From Nonomuraea sediminis (GTDB lineage: Bacteria; Actinomycetota; Actinomycetes; Streptosporangiales; Streptosporangiaceae): a stretch of DNA of 64,000 nucleotides. The translations under genes were made by a program, and so were the position numbers. Below, one piece after another: positions 45,589 through 54,420 of the stretch (positions are counted from its first letter, which is position 1; every line of letters begins with the position of its first letter). The notes under the pieces are model-generated. The model had not been told where the DNA came from. It saw only the letters and a program-made list of their open reading frames with translations, and did not search any database. The stretch is from positions 434,001 to 498,000 of the forward strand of contig NZ_JAHDTI010000010.1 in NCBI RefSeq assembly GCF_018531495.1. The letters are read 5' to 3'.

Positions 45589-47076
45589 ATGAACAAGCGC
45601 GAGCGGACGTTCTTCGGCCATCCCTGGGGCCTGGCGACGCTGTTCGGCACCGAGATGTGGGAGCGCTTCTCCTGGTACGGCCTGCGCGCCATCCTGGCCC
45701 TGTTCCTGGCGGCCTCGCCGGCGATGGGCGGCCTGGGGATGAGCGAGCAGACCGCGACGGCCGTGGTGGGCGTGTACGGCGCGCTGATCTACCTGGTGGC
45801 GCTGCCGGGCGGCTGGGTGGCCGACCGGGTCCTGGGGCCGCGCCGTTCGGTGTTCTGGGGCGGCTTCATCATCATGGTGGGCCACATCTTCATGGCGATC
45901 CCGATCAGCGGGTCGTTCTTCATCTGGCTGGGCCTGTCGACCATCATCGTCGGCACCGGGCTGCTCAAGCCGAACATCTCGGTCATGGTCGGCAAGCTGT
46001 ACCCCGCGGACGCGGACGCCCGCCGCGACGCCGGGTTCTCGCTGTTCTACCTGGGCATCAACCTGGGCGCGTTCTTCGCCCCGATCGTGGTGGGCAACCT
46101 GGCCGCCGACAACCGCTGGCACCTGGGCTTCAGCGCGGCGGCCTTCGGCATGGCACTCGGCCTGCTCCAGTATGTGCTGGGACGCAAGTCCCTGCGCGGC
46201 GTCGGCGACAAGCCGGGCGAGCCGCTGACGCCCGAGGAGCGCAAGCGCGTCTCCCGATTGGTCTCGATCATCGTGCTGGCCGTGGTGATCGCGATGGCGG
46301 CATGGGTGGCCACGGGCACGTTCACGGTCGACGCGCTCACGGTGGTGGTGACGATCATCATCCTGATCGTGCCCGTCGCCTACTTCAGCTACATCCTGCT
46401 CGGCGCGCACGGGCTGACCCAGGATGAGCGGACGCACATGAAGGCCTACATCTGGCTGTTCATCGCCGCCGCGATCTTCTGGATGATCTACGACCTGGCG
46501 CCCAGCAAGCTGCTGTTCTTCGCCGAGCACAACACCACGCTGACGCTGTTCGGCATCCCCATCCAGGCCTCGACCACGCAGTCGTTCAACCCGCTGTTCA
46601 TCATCATCTTCGTGCCGATCTTCGCGAAGCTGTGGGTGAAGCTGGGCAACCGGGTGGCCACGTCGCAGAAGTTCGGGTTCGCGCTGCTCATGGTGGGTCT
46701 GAGCTTCGTCGTGATGGCCGCGGCGGCCTTGCTGGCCGAAAGCGGCAAGGTGAGCGTGTGGTGGCTGGTGCTGGTCTACCTGATCCAGGTGTTCGGCGAG
46801 CTGTCGCTGAGCCCGGTGGGGCTGTCGGTGACGACGAAGCTGGCGCCGCACGCGTTCAAGGGCCAGATGCTGGGCGTCTGGTTCATCGCGGTGTCGGTGG
46901 GCGACGCGGTCGGCGGCCAGACCGGACGGCTCAACAGCATCATGTCCGACCCCGTGTACTTCCTGGTGCTGGCGTCCATGGCGATCGTGGCCGGGATCGC
47001 GCTGTTCGTCTTCACCCGCAAGCTGCGCGGCATGATGAAGGAGCACCCTGCACCGGAGGGTCCGCCCATCCGATAG
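45589..47076 (+). CDS. Proton-dependent oligopeptide transporter (POT/PTR2 family)
   Basis: 495-residue MFS permease with about 14 helices. The N-terminus FFGHPWGLATLFGTEMWERFSWYGLR contains the E-x2-E-R-like motif needed for proton coupling; the PTR2 signature FYLGINLGAF is present. Imports di- and tripeptides. ATG 45589 follows GGGGGGAC. Divergent from the acyl-CoA synthetase; ten bp before the channel gene downstream, so perhaps co-transcribed with it. Confidence 0.93.
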   Translation: MNKRERTFFGHPWGLATLFGTEMWERFSWYGLRAILALFLAASPAMGGLGMSEQTATAVVGVYGALIYLVALPGGWVADRVLGPRRSVFWGGFIIMVGHIFMAIPISGSFFIWLGLSTIIVGTGLLKPNISVMVGKLYPADADARRDAGFSLFYLGINLGAFFAPIVVGNLAADNRWHLGFSAAAFGMALGLLQYVLGRKSLRGVGDKPGEPLTPEERKRVSRLVSIIVLAVVIAMAAWVATGTFTVDALTVVVTIIILIVPVAYFSYILLGAHGLTQDERTHMKAYIWLFIAAAIFWMIYDLAPSKLLFFAEHNTTLTLFGIPIQASTTQSFNPLFIIIFVPIFAKLWVKLGNRVATSQKFGFALLMVGLSFVVMAAAALLAESGKVSVWWLVLVYLIQVFGELSLSPVGLSVTTKLAPHAFKGQMLGVWFIAVSVGDAVGGQTGRLNSIMSDPVYFLVLASMAIVAGIALFVFTRKLRGMMKEHPAPEGPPIR

Positions 47077-47086
47077 ACATTGCCAC

Positions 47087-47701
47087 GTGTCGGAACTCCT
47101 CGATCTCGCGGGCATCTTCGTCTTCGCCCTGACCGGTGCGCTCATGGGCGTGCGCAAACGCCTGGACGTGGTGGGCATGACCGTGCTCGCCGAGATGACC
47201 GCGCTCGGCGGCGGCGTCGTGCGCGACCTCATCCTCAACGTCCGTCCCACCGCCTTCCAGAGCCTGGGCTACGTGCTGGCTCCCCTCGTGGCCACGGTCA
47301 TCGTGGTGTTCTGGCATCCGCACGTGGCCAGGCTGATGCCGGCCATCATGGTGCTCGACGCGGCGGGTCTCGGCCTGTTCGCCGCGGTCGGCACCGAGAA
47401 GGCGCTGATCTACGAGCTGACCCCGCTGCACGCCGCGCTGCTCGGCGTCACCACGGCCGTCGGCGGCGGCATCCTGCGCGACGTGCTGGCCGGCGAGATC
47501 CCGACACTGCTGTACGACCGCCAGCTCTACGCGGTGCCCGCCCTGGCGGGATCGGCGGCCATGGCAGGGCTGTACACCGCCGGGCTGCACGGCTGGCCCG
47601 CCGTCCTGGCCTCGGCGGTGCTGGCGTTCCTGCTGCGCATCGCCGCCATGCGGTACGGCTGGCGCGCCCCGCTGGCCCGCGGCGTCAAACCATCGGAATG
47701 A
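47087..47701 (+). CDS. TRIC-type (UPF0126/YicG-like) cation channel family protein
   Basis: 204 residues, seven predicted membrane helices in two homologous halves, each with a glycine-rich motif: GGGVVRDLILN and GGGILRDVLAGEIP. These are the hallmark of prokaryotic trimeric intracellular cation channels. GTG start. It overlaps by 17 bases, tail to tail, with the mocR-type gene. Confidence 0.92.
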   Translation: MSELLDLAGIFVFALTGALMGVRKRLDVVGMTVLAEMTALGGGVVRDLILNVRPTAFQSLGYVLAPLVATVIVVFWHPHVARLMPAIMVLDAAGLGLFAAVGTEKALIYELTPLHAALLGVTTAVGGGILRDVLAGEIPTLLYDRQLYAVPALAGSAAMAGLYTAGLHGWPAVLASAVLAFLLRIAAMRYGWRAPLARGVKPSE

Positions 47702-49112
47702 GCGTGTCCGCCGGCCTGTTGCCCACCGGCCCCCGCGCCCGCGCCGTCGCGATCCTGGCCACCGCCTCCTCCAGGACCCCCGGCGGCTGCGTGTACGGCA
47801 GGCGCAGGTAGCCCTCCAGCGTCCCCTCCACGCCGAACCACGGCCCAGGGGCCAGTCGTACCCCGTGGCAGGCGGCGGCGTCGGCCAGGGACGTGGCGCC
47901 GCCCTTGTCGAGCCGGACCCAGAGCGTGCCGCCGCCGCGCGGGACCGTGAAGCTCCATTCGGGCAGGTGCTCTCGCAGCGCGAGCACGAGCGCGTCGCGC
48001 GAGGCGCGCAGCCTGCGGCGGCGCTCGGCCCGCGTCTCCTCCAGCCGGTCGAACAGCCTGACCACCACCAGCTGGTCCAGCACGGGGCTGGAGATGTCCA
48101 CGGCCGCGCGCTGCTGGGCCAGGCGGCGGGCCAGCGCGGCGGTGGTGCGGATCCAGCCGATGCGCAGGCCGCCCCACCACAGCTTGGAGACCGAGCCGAT
48201 GGTGATGATGCGGCTGTCGGTGTCGAAGGCGGCCATCGGCGCGGTGGCGGGCACCTCCTCCAGGGCCAGCTCGGCCCAGGTCTCGTCCACGAGCAGGGTG
48301 GTGTCGTTGCGGCGGGCGGCCCCGGCGACGGCGGCGCGGGTGGCGTCGTCCATGAGGGCGCCGGTGGGGTTCTGGAAGTCGGGCATGAGGTAGGCCAGGC
48401 GGGCCGCGGACTGCCGCATGGCCGCGGCCACCAGGTCGACCTGCCAGCCGTCGTGCGAGACGCCGACGGGCACGATGCGGGCGCCGCGGCCGCGGACCGA
48501 GTCGATGGCGTGCGGGTAGGTGGGGGATTCCAGCATCACCGGGTCGCCTGGGCCGATCAGCAGGCCCATGACGGTGTGGATGGCGTGCTGGGCGCCGCTG
48601 GTGATGAGGATCTGCTCGGGGCGGGTGGCCAGGCCGCGGGAGGTGTAGTGGGCGGCGATCCGCTCGCGCAGGACGGGCAGGCCCATCGGGTGGTAGCCGT
48701 TGCCCATGCCGTACCTGGCGGCGTCCTCGACGGCCTCGAGCATCGCCTCCCTGAGCGCGGTCGGGCCGGGCGGGGCGGCCGGGTGGAGCTGGAGCAGGCC
48801 CTCGTCGTCGGTGGCCAGCCACGGGTTGTCGCCGGTGGTGGTGGGGTCGGGAAGCGCGGTCCAGCTGCCCGAGCCCTGCCTGCTCTCCAGGTAGCCGCGC
48901 TCGCGCAGCAGGTCGTAGGCGGCGGTGACGGTGGTGCGGCTGACGCCCAGGGTCTCGGCCAGGTGCCGCTCGGCGGGCATGCGGACGCGGACGGGGATCT
49001 GCCCGTCCAGGATGCGGGTGCGGACGGCGTCGGCCAGGGCCCGGTAGTACGGCCGCGCGGCGGGTGGGACGTCGACGAGCCGTGCGACCTGTCCCGCACT
49101 CAGATGCCTCAT
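47685..49112 (-). CDS. MocR-type regulator: GntR HTH fused to class I aminotransferase fold
   Basis: 475 residues. The N-terminal GntR winged helix (about 25-95) has MPAERHLAETLGVSRTTVTAAYDLL. The remainder is a PLP-binding aminotransferase-like domain with DFQNPTGALM, LVDETWAEL and the PLP Lys in GSVSKLWWGGLRIG. Such proteins sense PLP or its adducts and often control a divergent neighbour. Here the divergent gene is a YczE-type membrane protein, a pairing common in actinobacteria. The operator-like repeats lie in the 63 bp between them. Confidence 0.9.
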   Translation of the reverse strand: MRHLSAGQVARLVDVPPAARPYYRALADAVRTRILDGQIPVRVRMPAERHLAETLGVSRTTVTAAYDLLRERGYLESRQGSGSWTALPDPTTTGDNPWLATDDEGLLQLHPAAPPGPTALREAMLEAVEDAARYGMGNGYHPMGLPVLRERIAAHYTSRGLATRPEQILITSGAQHAIHTVMGLLIGPGDPVMLESPTYPHAIDSVRGRGARIVPVGVSHDGWQVDLVAAAMRQSAARLAYLMPDFQNPTGALMDDATRAAVAGAARRNDTTLLVDETWAELALEEVPATAPMAAFDTDSRIITIGSVSKLWWGGLRIGWIRTTAALARRLAQQRAAVDISSPVLDQLVVVRLFDRLEETRAERRRRLRASRDALVLALREHLPEWSFTVPRGGGTLWVRLDKGGATSLADAAACHGVRLAPGPWFGVEGTLEGYLRLPYTQPPGVLEEAVARIATARARGPVGNRPADTLIPMV

Positions 49113-49175
49113 AAGGCCACTTTTCAGTATTGGCTCTGTTTTGACAAGGAAGTGGCCTGCCATGGTGGGGCCACT
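49113..49175. promoter_or_regulatory. MocR/yczE divergent promoter with three GGCCACT sites
   Basis: GGCCACTT at 49115-49122, its inverse AAGTGGCC at 49150-49157 and a direct GGCCACT at 49169-49175 lie in the 63 bp between the two start codons. Two direct sites plus one inverted is the usual MocR operator style. TTGACA at 49141-49146 is a perfect -35 for the plus-strand gene, so the sites would flank or overlap its promoter. Confidence 0.72.
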
Positions 49176-49802
49176 ATGTTTGCGCGACTCGTCCGCCTAT
49201 ATGGCGGTTTGGCACTGTATGGGCTCGGCATCGGCTTCCAGGTGGAGTCCGGGCTGGGCAACGATCCGTGGAACGCCTTCCACCAGGGGCTGGCCCTGCG
49301 CACCGGGCTGTCGATCGGCACGATCATCATCCTGGTCGGGGCGCTGGTGATGCTGCTGTGGATCCCCCTGCGGCAGAAGCCGGGCATCGGGACCCTCAGC
49401 AACGTGGTCTTCCTCGGCCTGTTCGCCGACGCGGCCCTGTGGGCGCTGCCCTCGCCGGGGCACTGGGCGGTGAGCGGGCTGTATCTGGTTCTCGGGGTGG
49501 TGTCGATCGGGCTGGCGACCGTCCTGTACATCGGCGCCGGCATGGGCGCCGGGCCGCGCGACGGGGTCATGACCGGTCTGGTGCGGCTGGGGCTGTCGGT
49601 GCGGATGGCCAACTGGGTCATCCAGGTCACCGTGCTGGCCGCGGGATGGCTGCTCGGCGGCACCATCGGCGTCGGGACGCTGGTCTTCGCGTTCGCCATC
49701 GGACCCGTCACGCAGATTTTCACCAGATGGTTCCCACTTGATCGGAATTCTCCGGATCGGCGAGTACCGTCTGATGCATGCAGATCGAGGACTACGCCCT
49801 GA
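49176..49802 (+). CDS. YczE/YyaS/YitT-type membrane protein
   Basis: 208 residues with five predicted helices; GLGIGFQVESGLGNDPWNA and GAGMGAGPRDGVM are the two glycine-rich family motifs. Function is unknown; control by a PLP-dependent MocR protein suggests a vitamin B6, amino-acid or peptide export role, an inference. Its last 25 bases overlap the start of the GH15 gene in another frame. Confidence 0.88.
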   Translation: MFARLVRLYGGLALYGLGIGFQVESGLGNDPWNAFHQGLALRTGLSIGTIIILVGALVMLLWIPLRQKPGIGTLSNVVFLGLFADAALWALPSPGHWAVSGLYLVLGVVSIGLATVLYIGAGMGAGPRDGVMTGLVRLGLSVRMANWVIQVTVLAAGWLLGGTIGVGTLVFAFAIGPVTQIFTRWFPLDRNSPDRRVPSDACRSRTTP

Positions 49803-51532
49803 TCGGGGACATGCAGTCGGCGGGTCTGGTGGCCAGGGACGGTTCGATCGACTGGCTCTGCCTGCCCAGATTCGACTCCCCCTCGTGCTTCTCCGCCCTC
49901 CTCGGCAGCGAGCGCAACGGCCACTGGTGGATCGGCCCCACTGGCCGCCCTCCCGCCACCCGGCGCCGCTACCGTCCCGACACGCTGATCCTCGAAAGCG
50001 AGTGGGACACCCCGACCGGAACGGTCCGCGTGATCGACTTCATGCCGCCGCGCGACGTCAACCCCGACGTGGTCCGCATCGTCGAGGGCGTCTCCGGCAC
50101 CGTGGAGGTCTCCACCCAGCTGCGGGTCCGCTTCGACTACGGCCGCATCGTGCCCTGGGTGCGGCGTAGCGACGGCCACCTGCAGGCCATCGGCGGGCCC
50201 GACTCGGTCTGGCTGCACTCCCCCGTGCCGCTGAAGGGCGGCGACTACGCGCACCGGGCCACCTTCCAGGTCAAGGCGGGCGATCGGCTGCCGTTCGTGT
50301 TCACCTGGCACCCCTCGCACCAGCCGATGCCGACCCAGATCCACTGCGAGGACCAGCTCGCCGAGACCGAGGCCCTGTGGGCCGAGTGGGTCGCCAAGTG
50401 CACCTACAAGGGCCCCTACCGCGAGGCCGTGATCCGCTCCTTGATCACCCTCAAGGCCCTGACGTACGGTCCCACCGGCGGCATCGTGGCCGCGCCCACC
50501 ACCTCGCTGCCCGAGGACCTGGGCGGCGTGCGCAACTGGGACTACCGCTTCTGCTGGCTGCGCGACGCCACGATGACGCTGGACGCGCTCATCGGCTCCG
50601 GCTACCTCGACGAGGCCGCGGCCTGGCGCGCCTGGCTGCTGCGCGCCATCGCGGGCCGCCCGCAGGACCTGCAGATCATGTACAGCGTGGCCGGCGAGCG
50701 CCGCCTGCCCGAGCTGGAACTGGAGTGGCTGGACGGCTACGAGGACTCCCGCCCCGTCCGCATCGGCAACAACGCCGTCAAACAGCTCCAGCTCGACGTC
50801 TACGGCGAGGTGATGGCCTGCCTGTACTCCTCGCGCACCTCGGGCCTCGGCGCCGACGACCGGGCCTGGTCGATCCAGCGGGAGCTGCTCGACTACGTGG
50901 AGGAGCACTGGGACGAGCCCGACGAGGGGCTGTGGGAGGTGCGCGGCCCCCGCAGGCACTTCACCCACTCCAAGGTCATGTGCTGGGCGGCGATGGACCG
51001 CGCGATCCGCTACGTGGAGAACTTCGGCCGGCAGGGCCCGGTCGAGCGCTGGCGGGAGCTGCGCGAGACCATTCACGCCGAGATCTGCGCCAAGGCCTAC
51101 GACCCGGTCCGCAACACCTTCACCCAGTCCTACGGCTCGACGGAGCTGGACGCCTCGCTGCTGCTGATGCCGATCGTCGGCTTCCTGCCGGTGGACGACC
51201 CGCGCATCACGGGCACGGTGGCGGCCATCGAGAAGGAGCTGCTGTCGGACGGGTTCGTGCTGCGCTACCCGGTGGCGGAGGACAACGACGTGGACGGCCT
51301 GCCCGGCGGGGAGGGCGCCTTCCTGGCGTGCAGCTTCTGGCTGGTCGAGGTGATGGCCAGGCAGGGGCGCAAGGAGGAGGCGGCCCAGCTGTTCGAGCGG
51401 CTGCTCGACCTGCGCAACGACGTGGGCCTGCTGGCCGAGGAGTACGACCCCCGCTACGGCCGCCTGGTCGGCAACTTCCCCCAGGCCTTCAGCCACGTCC
51501 CCCTGGTGCTGGCCGCCCGCGCCCTGTCCTGA
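49778..51532 (+). CDS. Glycoside hydrolase family 15 protein (glucoamylase/trehalase-like)
   Basis: 584 residues: an N-terminal beta-sandwich (IEDYALIGDMQSAGLVARDGSIDWLCLPRFDSP region) and an (alpha/alpha)6 barrel. Catalytic acids are visible in EGLWEVRG (general acid) and LLAEEYDP (general base); RNWDYRFCWLRDA is a substrate-site motif. Actinobacterial members without a signal peptide include the mycobacterial trehalase, so cytoplasmic alpha-glucan or trehalose hydrolysis is likely. The start overlaps the yczE-type gene end, suggesting co-translation. Confidence 0.92.
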   Translation: MQIEDYALIGDMQSAGLVARDGSIDWLCLPRFDSPSCFSALLGSERNGHWWIGPTGRPPATRRRYRPDTLILESEWDTPTGTVRVIDFMPPRDVNPDVVRIVEGVSGTVEVSTQLRVRFDYGRIVPWVRRSDGHLQAIGGPDSVWLHSPVPLKGGDYAHRATFQVKAGDRLPFVFTWHPSHQPMPTQIHCEDQLAETEALWAEWVAKCTYKGPYREAVIRSLITLKALTYGPTGGIVAAPTTSLPEDLGGVRNWDYRFCWLRDATMTLDALIGSGYLDEAAAWRAWLLRAIAGRPQDLQIMYSVAGERRLPELELEWLDGYEDSRPVRIGNNAVKQLQLDVYGEVMACLYSSRTSGLGADDRAWSIQRELLDYVEEHWDEPDEGLWEVRGPRRHFTHSKVMCWAAMDRAIRYVENFGRQGPVERWRELRETIHAEICAKAYDPVRNTFTQSYGSTELDASLLLMPIVGFLPVDDPRITGTVAAIEKELLSDGFVLRYPVAEDNDVDGLPGGEGAFLACSFWLVEVMARQGRKEEAAQLFERLLDLRNDVGLLAEEYDPRYGRLVGNFPQAFSHVPLVLAARALS

Positions 51533-51625
51533 CGGCTCAGAGCCCTCTGGTCATGAAGACGCTGTGCGGGTCGGGGCGGTATTCGGCGCCACGACGATCT
51601 TCATCGCGTTCGCTCGCGGCCTCGG

Positions 51626-52552
51626 CTAGACGGCCAGCCTGGCCAGGACGCGGGCGAACTCCGGGGGCGGGGCGACCACGAGGCGGGTCTGGCCGTCCTG
51701 GAAGACGATGTCAGCCCTGATGCGCGTCAGGCGCGACTCGTGCCACCAGTACACCTGGTCGCTGAGCCCGTTGACCTTGGCCGCGTGGACCCGCAGGCGC
51801 TCGAGCGCGCGGACCACGCCGATGCCGTCCACCGGGTGGACCAGCAGCGTGTAGGGATCGGGCAGCACCACCAGCACGCCGTCCCTGGGCACAGGCAGGT
51901 AGTCGGCCAGCCAGCGCAGGTGGGTGGCCGTGGCCGGGGTGCGGCCGGTCAGGCGGGTGACGGGCGTGCCCGACAGCTCGATCGTCTCGGTGGTGAGCTT
52001 CTCGTCGGCGTGCACGTTGGACACCGCCAGCTCCAGCGCCTGCCCTGACGGCACGGGCCAGCAGCCGGCCTGCTCGGGGCGGACCGGGCGGGTGCCGACC
52101 GTGAGCAGCTCCACCAGGTCGGCGTTGAGGTGGCGGCCCACCACCCGGGTCAGGTCCGCGATGTCGTCGACCGGGTCGATCCTGGTGCGCAGCAGCGGAC
52201 GGACCTGGTCCAGGTCGCAGACGTCCACGCGCTCGCCCGCATCGGCGACGACGTGCGACAGGTGCTCGGAGACGAGCATGGGCCAGTCCTCGCGGGCCCT
52301 GCGGCCCGCCTCGCGGCGCAGTCCAGTGAGCCGGACGAGGATCTCCGCCGGGCGTTTGGAAGGGCCGATGGGAAGACCCGCGACCACCGTGTCCCACGCG
52401 GGGGTGCCGCCGCGCAGCGTCATCGACGTGCCGTCCTGGGCGAAGTCGCAGGTGTAGCCGAGCGATTCGGCCACGAGCGCGAGCAGCGAGTCCAGGTCGA
52501 CGTCCTCGATGGGGCGCCGCGAGGGGTCTCGGTCACGCTCGAAGAATTTCAC
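51626..52552 (-). CDS. Uncharacterised protein
   Basis: 308 residues from GTG 52552. Begins KFFERDRDPSRRPIEDVDLD, then alternating alpha/beta segments; TPATATHLRWLADYLPVPRDGVLVVLPDPYTLLVHPV is the most structured part and the end is basic and hydrophobic (RLVVAPPPEFARVLARLAV). No signal peptide or membrane helix. Not recognised; coding is supported by length, third-position GC and a GGGGGAC site upstream. Same strand as ldcA, which ends 41 bp upstream. Confidence 0.65.
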   Translation of the reverse strand: MKFFERDRDPSRRPIEDVDLDSLLALVAESLGYTCDFAQDGTSMTLRGGTPAWDTVVAGLPIGPSKRPAEILVRLTGLRREAGRRAREDWPMLVSEHLSHVVADAGERVDVCDLDQVRPLLRTRIDPVDDIADLTRVVGRHLNADLVELLTVGTRPVRPEQAGCWPVPSGQALELAVSNVHADEKLTTETIELSGTPVTRLTGRTPATATHLRWLADYLPVPRDGVLVVLPDPYTLLVHPVDGIGVVRALERLRVHAAKVNGLSDQVYWWHESRLTRIRADIVFQDGQTRLVVAPPPEFARVLARLAV

Positions 52553-52593
52553 GCGCCGTGTCCCCCTTGTCGGATTCGTCCCTATGCGTGTCT

Positions 52594-53505
52594 CTACCTT
52601 GCCTGGTCCTCGTCGCGGAACTGACCAGCCAGCGAGCACGATTCGGTATCGATAACCCCAAGAGTCCCAAGCCACACACTCAACTGCGGCGATCCATGGC
52701 CTACTGGCAGTCCGGCCAGGATGGGAACCCCCAGCGGGCCGAGCCTGTCGAGTAGCACAGGGTAAGGGTCGCCGCAGTCGACCCACGAGCCGAGCGCGAT
52801 CCCGCGGACCCCGCGGAAGGCCCCGGCGTGCAGCAACTGGGTCAGCATCCGGTCGATGCGGTAGGGGTCCTCCCCCACGTCCTCCAGGAAGGCGATCTTG
52901 CCGTCGAAGGAGGGGTGGTAGGGGGTCCCGCACATCGAGGCGAGCAACGACAGGTTACCGCCTGCCAGGACGCCCTGGGCCCGCCCTGGCACGAGCACCC
53001 TGTCGCCCACGACGGGGTGCGGCCTGCCGTACAGGGCGGCCTGGAGGTTCTGCCAGGTGCGCGGCTCGGGGTGGCGCTCGTCGGCGAGGGTCTCGCAGGC
53101 GGGCATCGGGCCGTGCAGGGTGGGCCAGCCGAGCTCGAAGGAGAAGGCGTGGTGCAGCGCGGTGACGTCGCTCGAGCCGATCAGCGTCTTGGGGCCCGCG
53201 GCCCGCATCGCGGCCCAGTCAAGCAGGTGGAGCAGCCTGGCCGCGCCGTAACCGCCGCGGGAGCAGAACACCGCGGTGACGGCCGGGTCGCACCAGGCGG
53301 ACTGCAGGTCGGCCGCGCGGACCGCGTCGGGGCCCGCCAGGTAGGCCAGGCCCTGGCGGTCGAGCACGTGCGCGCCGACCACCACTTTCAGCCCCAGGCT
53401 CTCCAGCCGCTCGACGCCGCGCTTGAGCCGGATGGCGTCGGGCGTGCCCGACGGTGACACCACGGCTACGGTGTCACCAGGGCGGATGGCCAGTGGCTCG
53501 TTCAC
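52594..53505 (-). CDS. ldcA: LD-carboxypeptidase (peptidase S66)
   Basis: Cleaves the terminal D-Ala from tetrapeptide stems during murein recycling. 303 residues. The Ser-Glu-His triad: nucleophile Ser in IGSSDVTALHHA, Glu in AFLEDVGEDPYRID, His in PVGHGSPQLS; CSRGGYGAARLL precedes the nucleophile as in all S66 enzymes. GTG 53505 has no Shine-Dalgarno, and only 30 bp separate it from the divergent sulfotransferase start, so a leaderless mRNA is likely. No signal, so cytosolic. Confidence 0.92.
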   Translation of the reverse strand: MNEPLAIRPGDTVAVVSPSGTPDAIRLKRGVERLESLGLKVVVGAHVLDRQGLAYLAGPDAVRAADLQSAWCDPAVTAVFCSRGGYGAARLLHLLDWAAMRAAGPKTLIGSSDVTALHHAFSFELGWPTLHGPMPACETLADERHPEPRTWQNLQAALYGRPHPVVGDRVLVPGRAQGVLAGGNLSLLASMCGTPYHPSFDGKIAFLEDVGEDPYRIDRMLTQLLHAGAFRGVRGIALGSWVDCGDPYPVLLDRLGPLGVPILAGLPVGHGSPQLSVWLGTLGVIDTESCSLAGQFRDEDQAR

Positions 53506-53535
53506 GGGGCAAACGGTGTCACACTTAACAGCCGT

Positions 53536-54420
53536 ATGCGACTTCCGCCCCACATCCTCGTGGTCAACGGCATCAAGGTCCGCCGGCCGGTCTTCCTGCT
53601 CGGAGCCCCGCATTCCGGCGCGGACCTGCTGGGCCGCGCCCTGAAACGGTCACCCGGCTTCCACCTGACGACGGGACGCGCGTCGGTGGCGCACGTGGTG
53701 TACGCCTTCGCCCGCAAGCCGTCCATCGGACAGAGCTCGGGCGCCGCCCGCGTGCTGCGCGACGCGCTGGCCGAGGCGTGGCAGGTGCTGCCCGGCTCGT
53801 GCGGGCTGTGCTCGGCGCCGTGCAGGGAGGCCGGCGGCGTGACCGGCCTGGGGCCGTGCGTGTCCACCAACACCGTCGTCCGCTTCGGCGACGCCAGCCC
53901 CGACCTGCTCTACAGCGCCGAGGTGCTGCACCGCGCCTTCCCCGACGCGCGCTTCGTACAGCTCATCCGCGACGGCAGGGACGTGGCCGTGGACATGATG
54001 GGCGACCCGGCCTGCCAGGCCTGGTTCAAGCCGGCCATGCTCGGCGAGCACACCGAGTTCCCCAACCCGTTCCTGGGCGTCAACCGCGACGAGCATCGCG
54101 AGCGCTGGAAGAGCATGCCGGACGCCGGCAAGAGCGCCCTGCGCTGGCGCAGCGCGATCCGCCTGAGCGCCACGCTGCGCCGCGAGCTGCCCGCCGAGCA
54201 GCTGCTGACCCTGCGCTACGAGGACCTGGTGCTGCAGCCCGCCCAGACCATCGCCTCCGTCTCGGAGTTCCTGGAGGCGCGCGTCTCCAAGGTCGCCCTG
54301 TACGGCAGGCGGATCCCCAAGGTGGGATCGTGGCGCACCCGCCTGCGCGGCGACGAAGTGGAGCTGGTGCAGAAGGTGGCCAGGGACGAGCTCACACGCC
54401 TGGGCTACCTGACGAGCTGA
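53536..54420 (+). CDS. Sulfotransferase family protein
   Basis: 294 residues. PAPS 5'-phosphosulfate loop VFLLGAPHSGADLLGRAL; 3'-phosphate-binding segment FPDARFVQLIRDGRDVAVDMM with the conserved Arg; catalytic base not certain. A Cys-rich insert (GSCGLCSAPC) at about residue 95 is unusual and could bind a metal. The acceptor is unknown (glycolipid, peptide or metabolite). Thirty bp from ldcA, divergent; its last 29 bases overlap, tail to tail, the ABC exporter gene. Confidence 0.85.
   Translation: MRLPPHILVVNGIKVRRPVFLLGAPHSGADLLGRALKRSPGFHLTTGRASVAHVVYAFARKPSIGQSSGAARVLRDALAEAWQVLPGSCGLCSAPCREAGGVTGLGPCVSTNTVVRFGDASPDLLYSAEVLHRAFPDARFVQLIRDGRDVAVDMMGDPACQAWFKPAMLGEHTEFPNPFLGVNRDEHRERWKSMPDAGKSALRWRSAIRLSATLRRELPAEQLLTLRYEDLVLQPAQTIASVSEFLEARVSKVALYGRRIPKVGSWRTRLRGDEVELVQKVARDELTRLGYLTS

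Noticed and set aside
51538..51625. Minus-strand fragment ending EYRPDPHSVFMTRGL
   Set aside because: Gene-like ending but under 30 codons with no start and no family I can name; too little to call a pseudogene.
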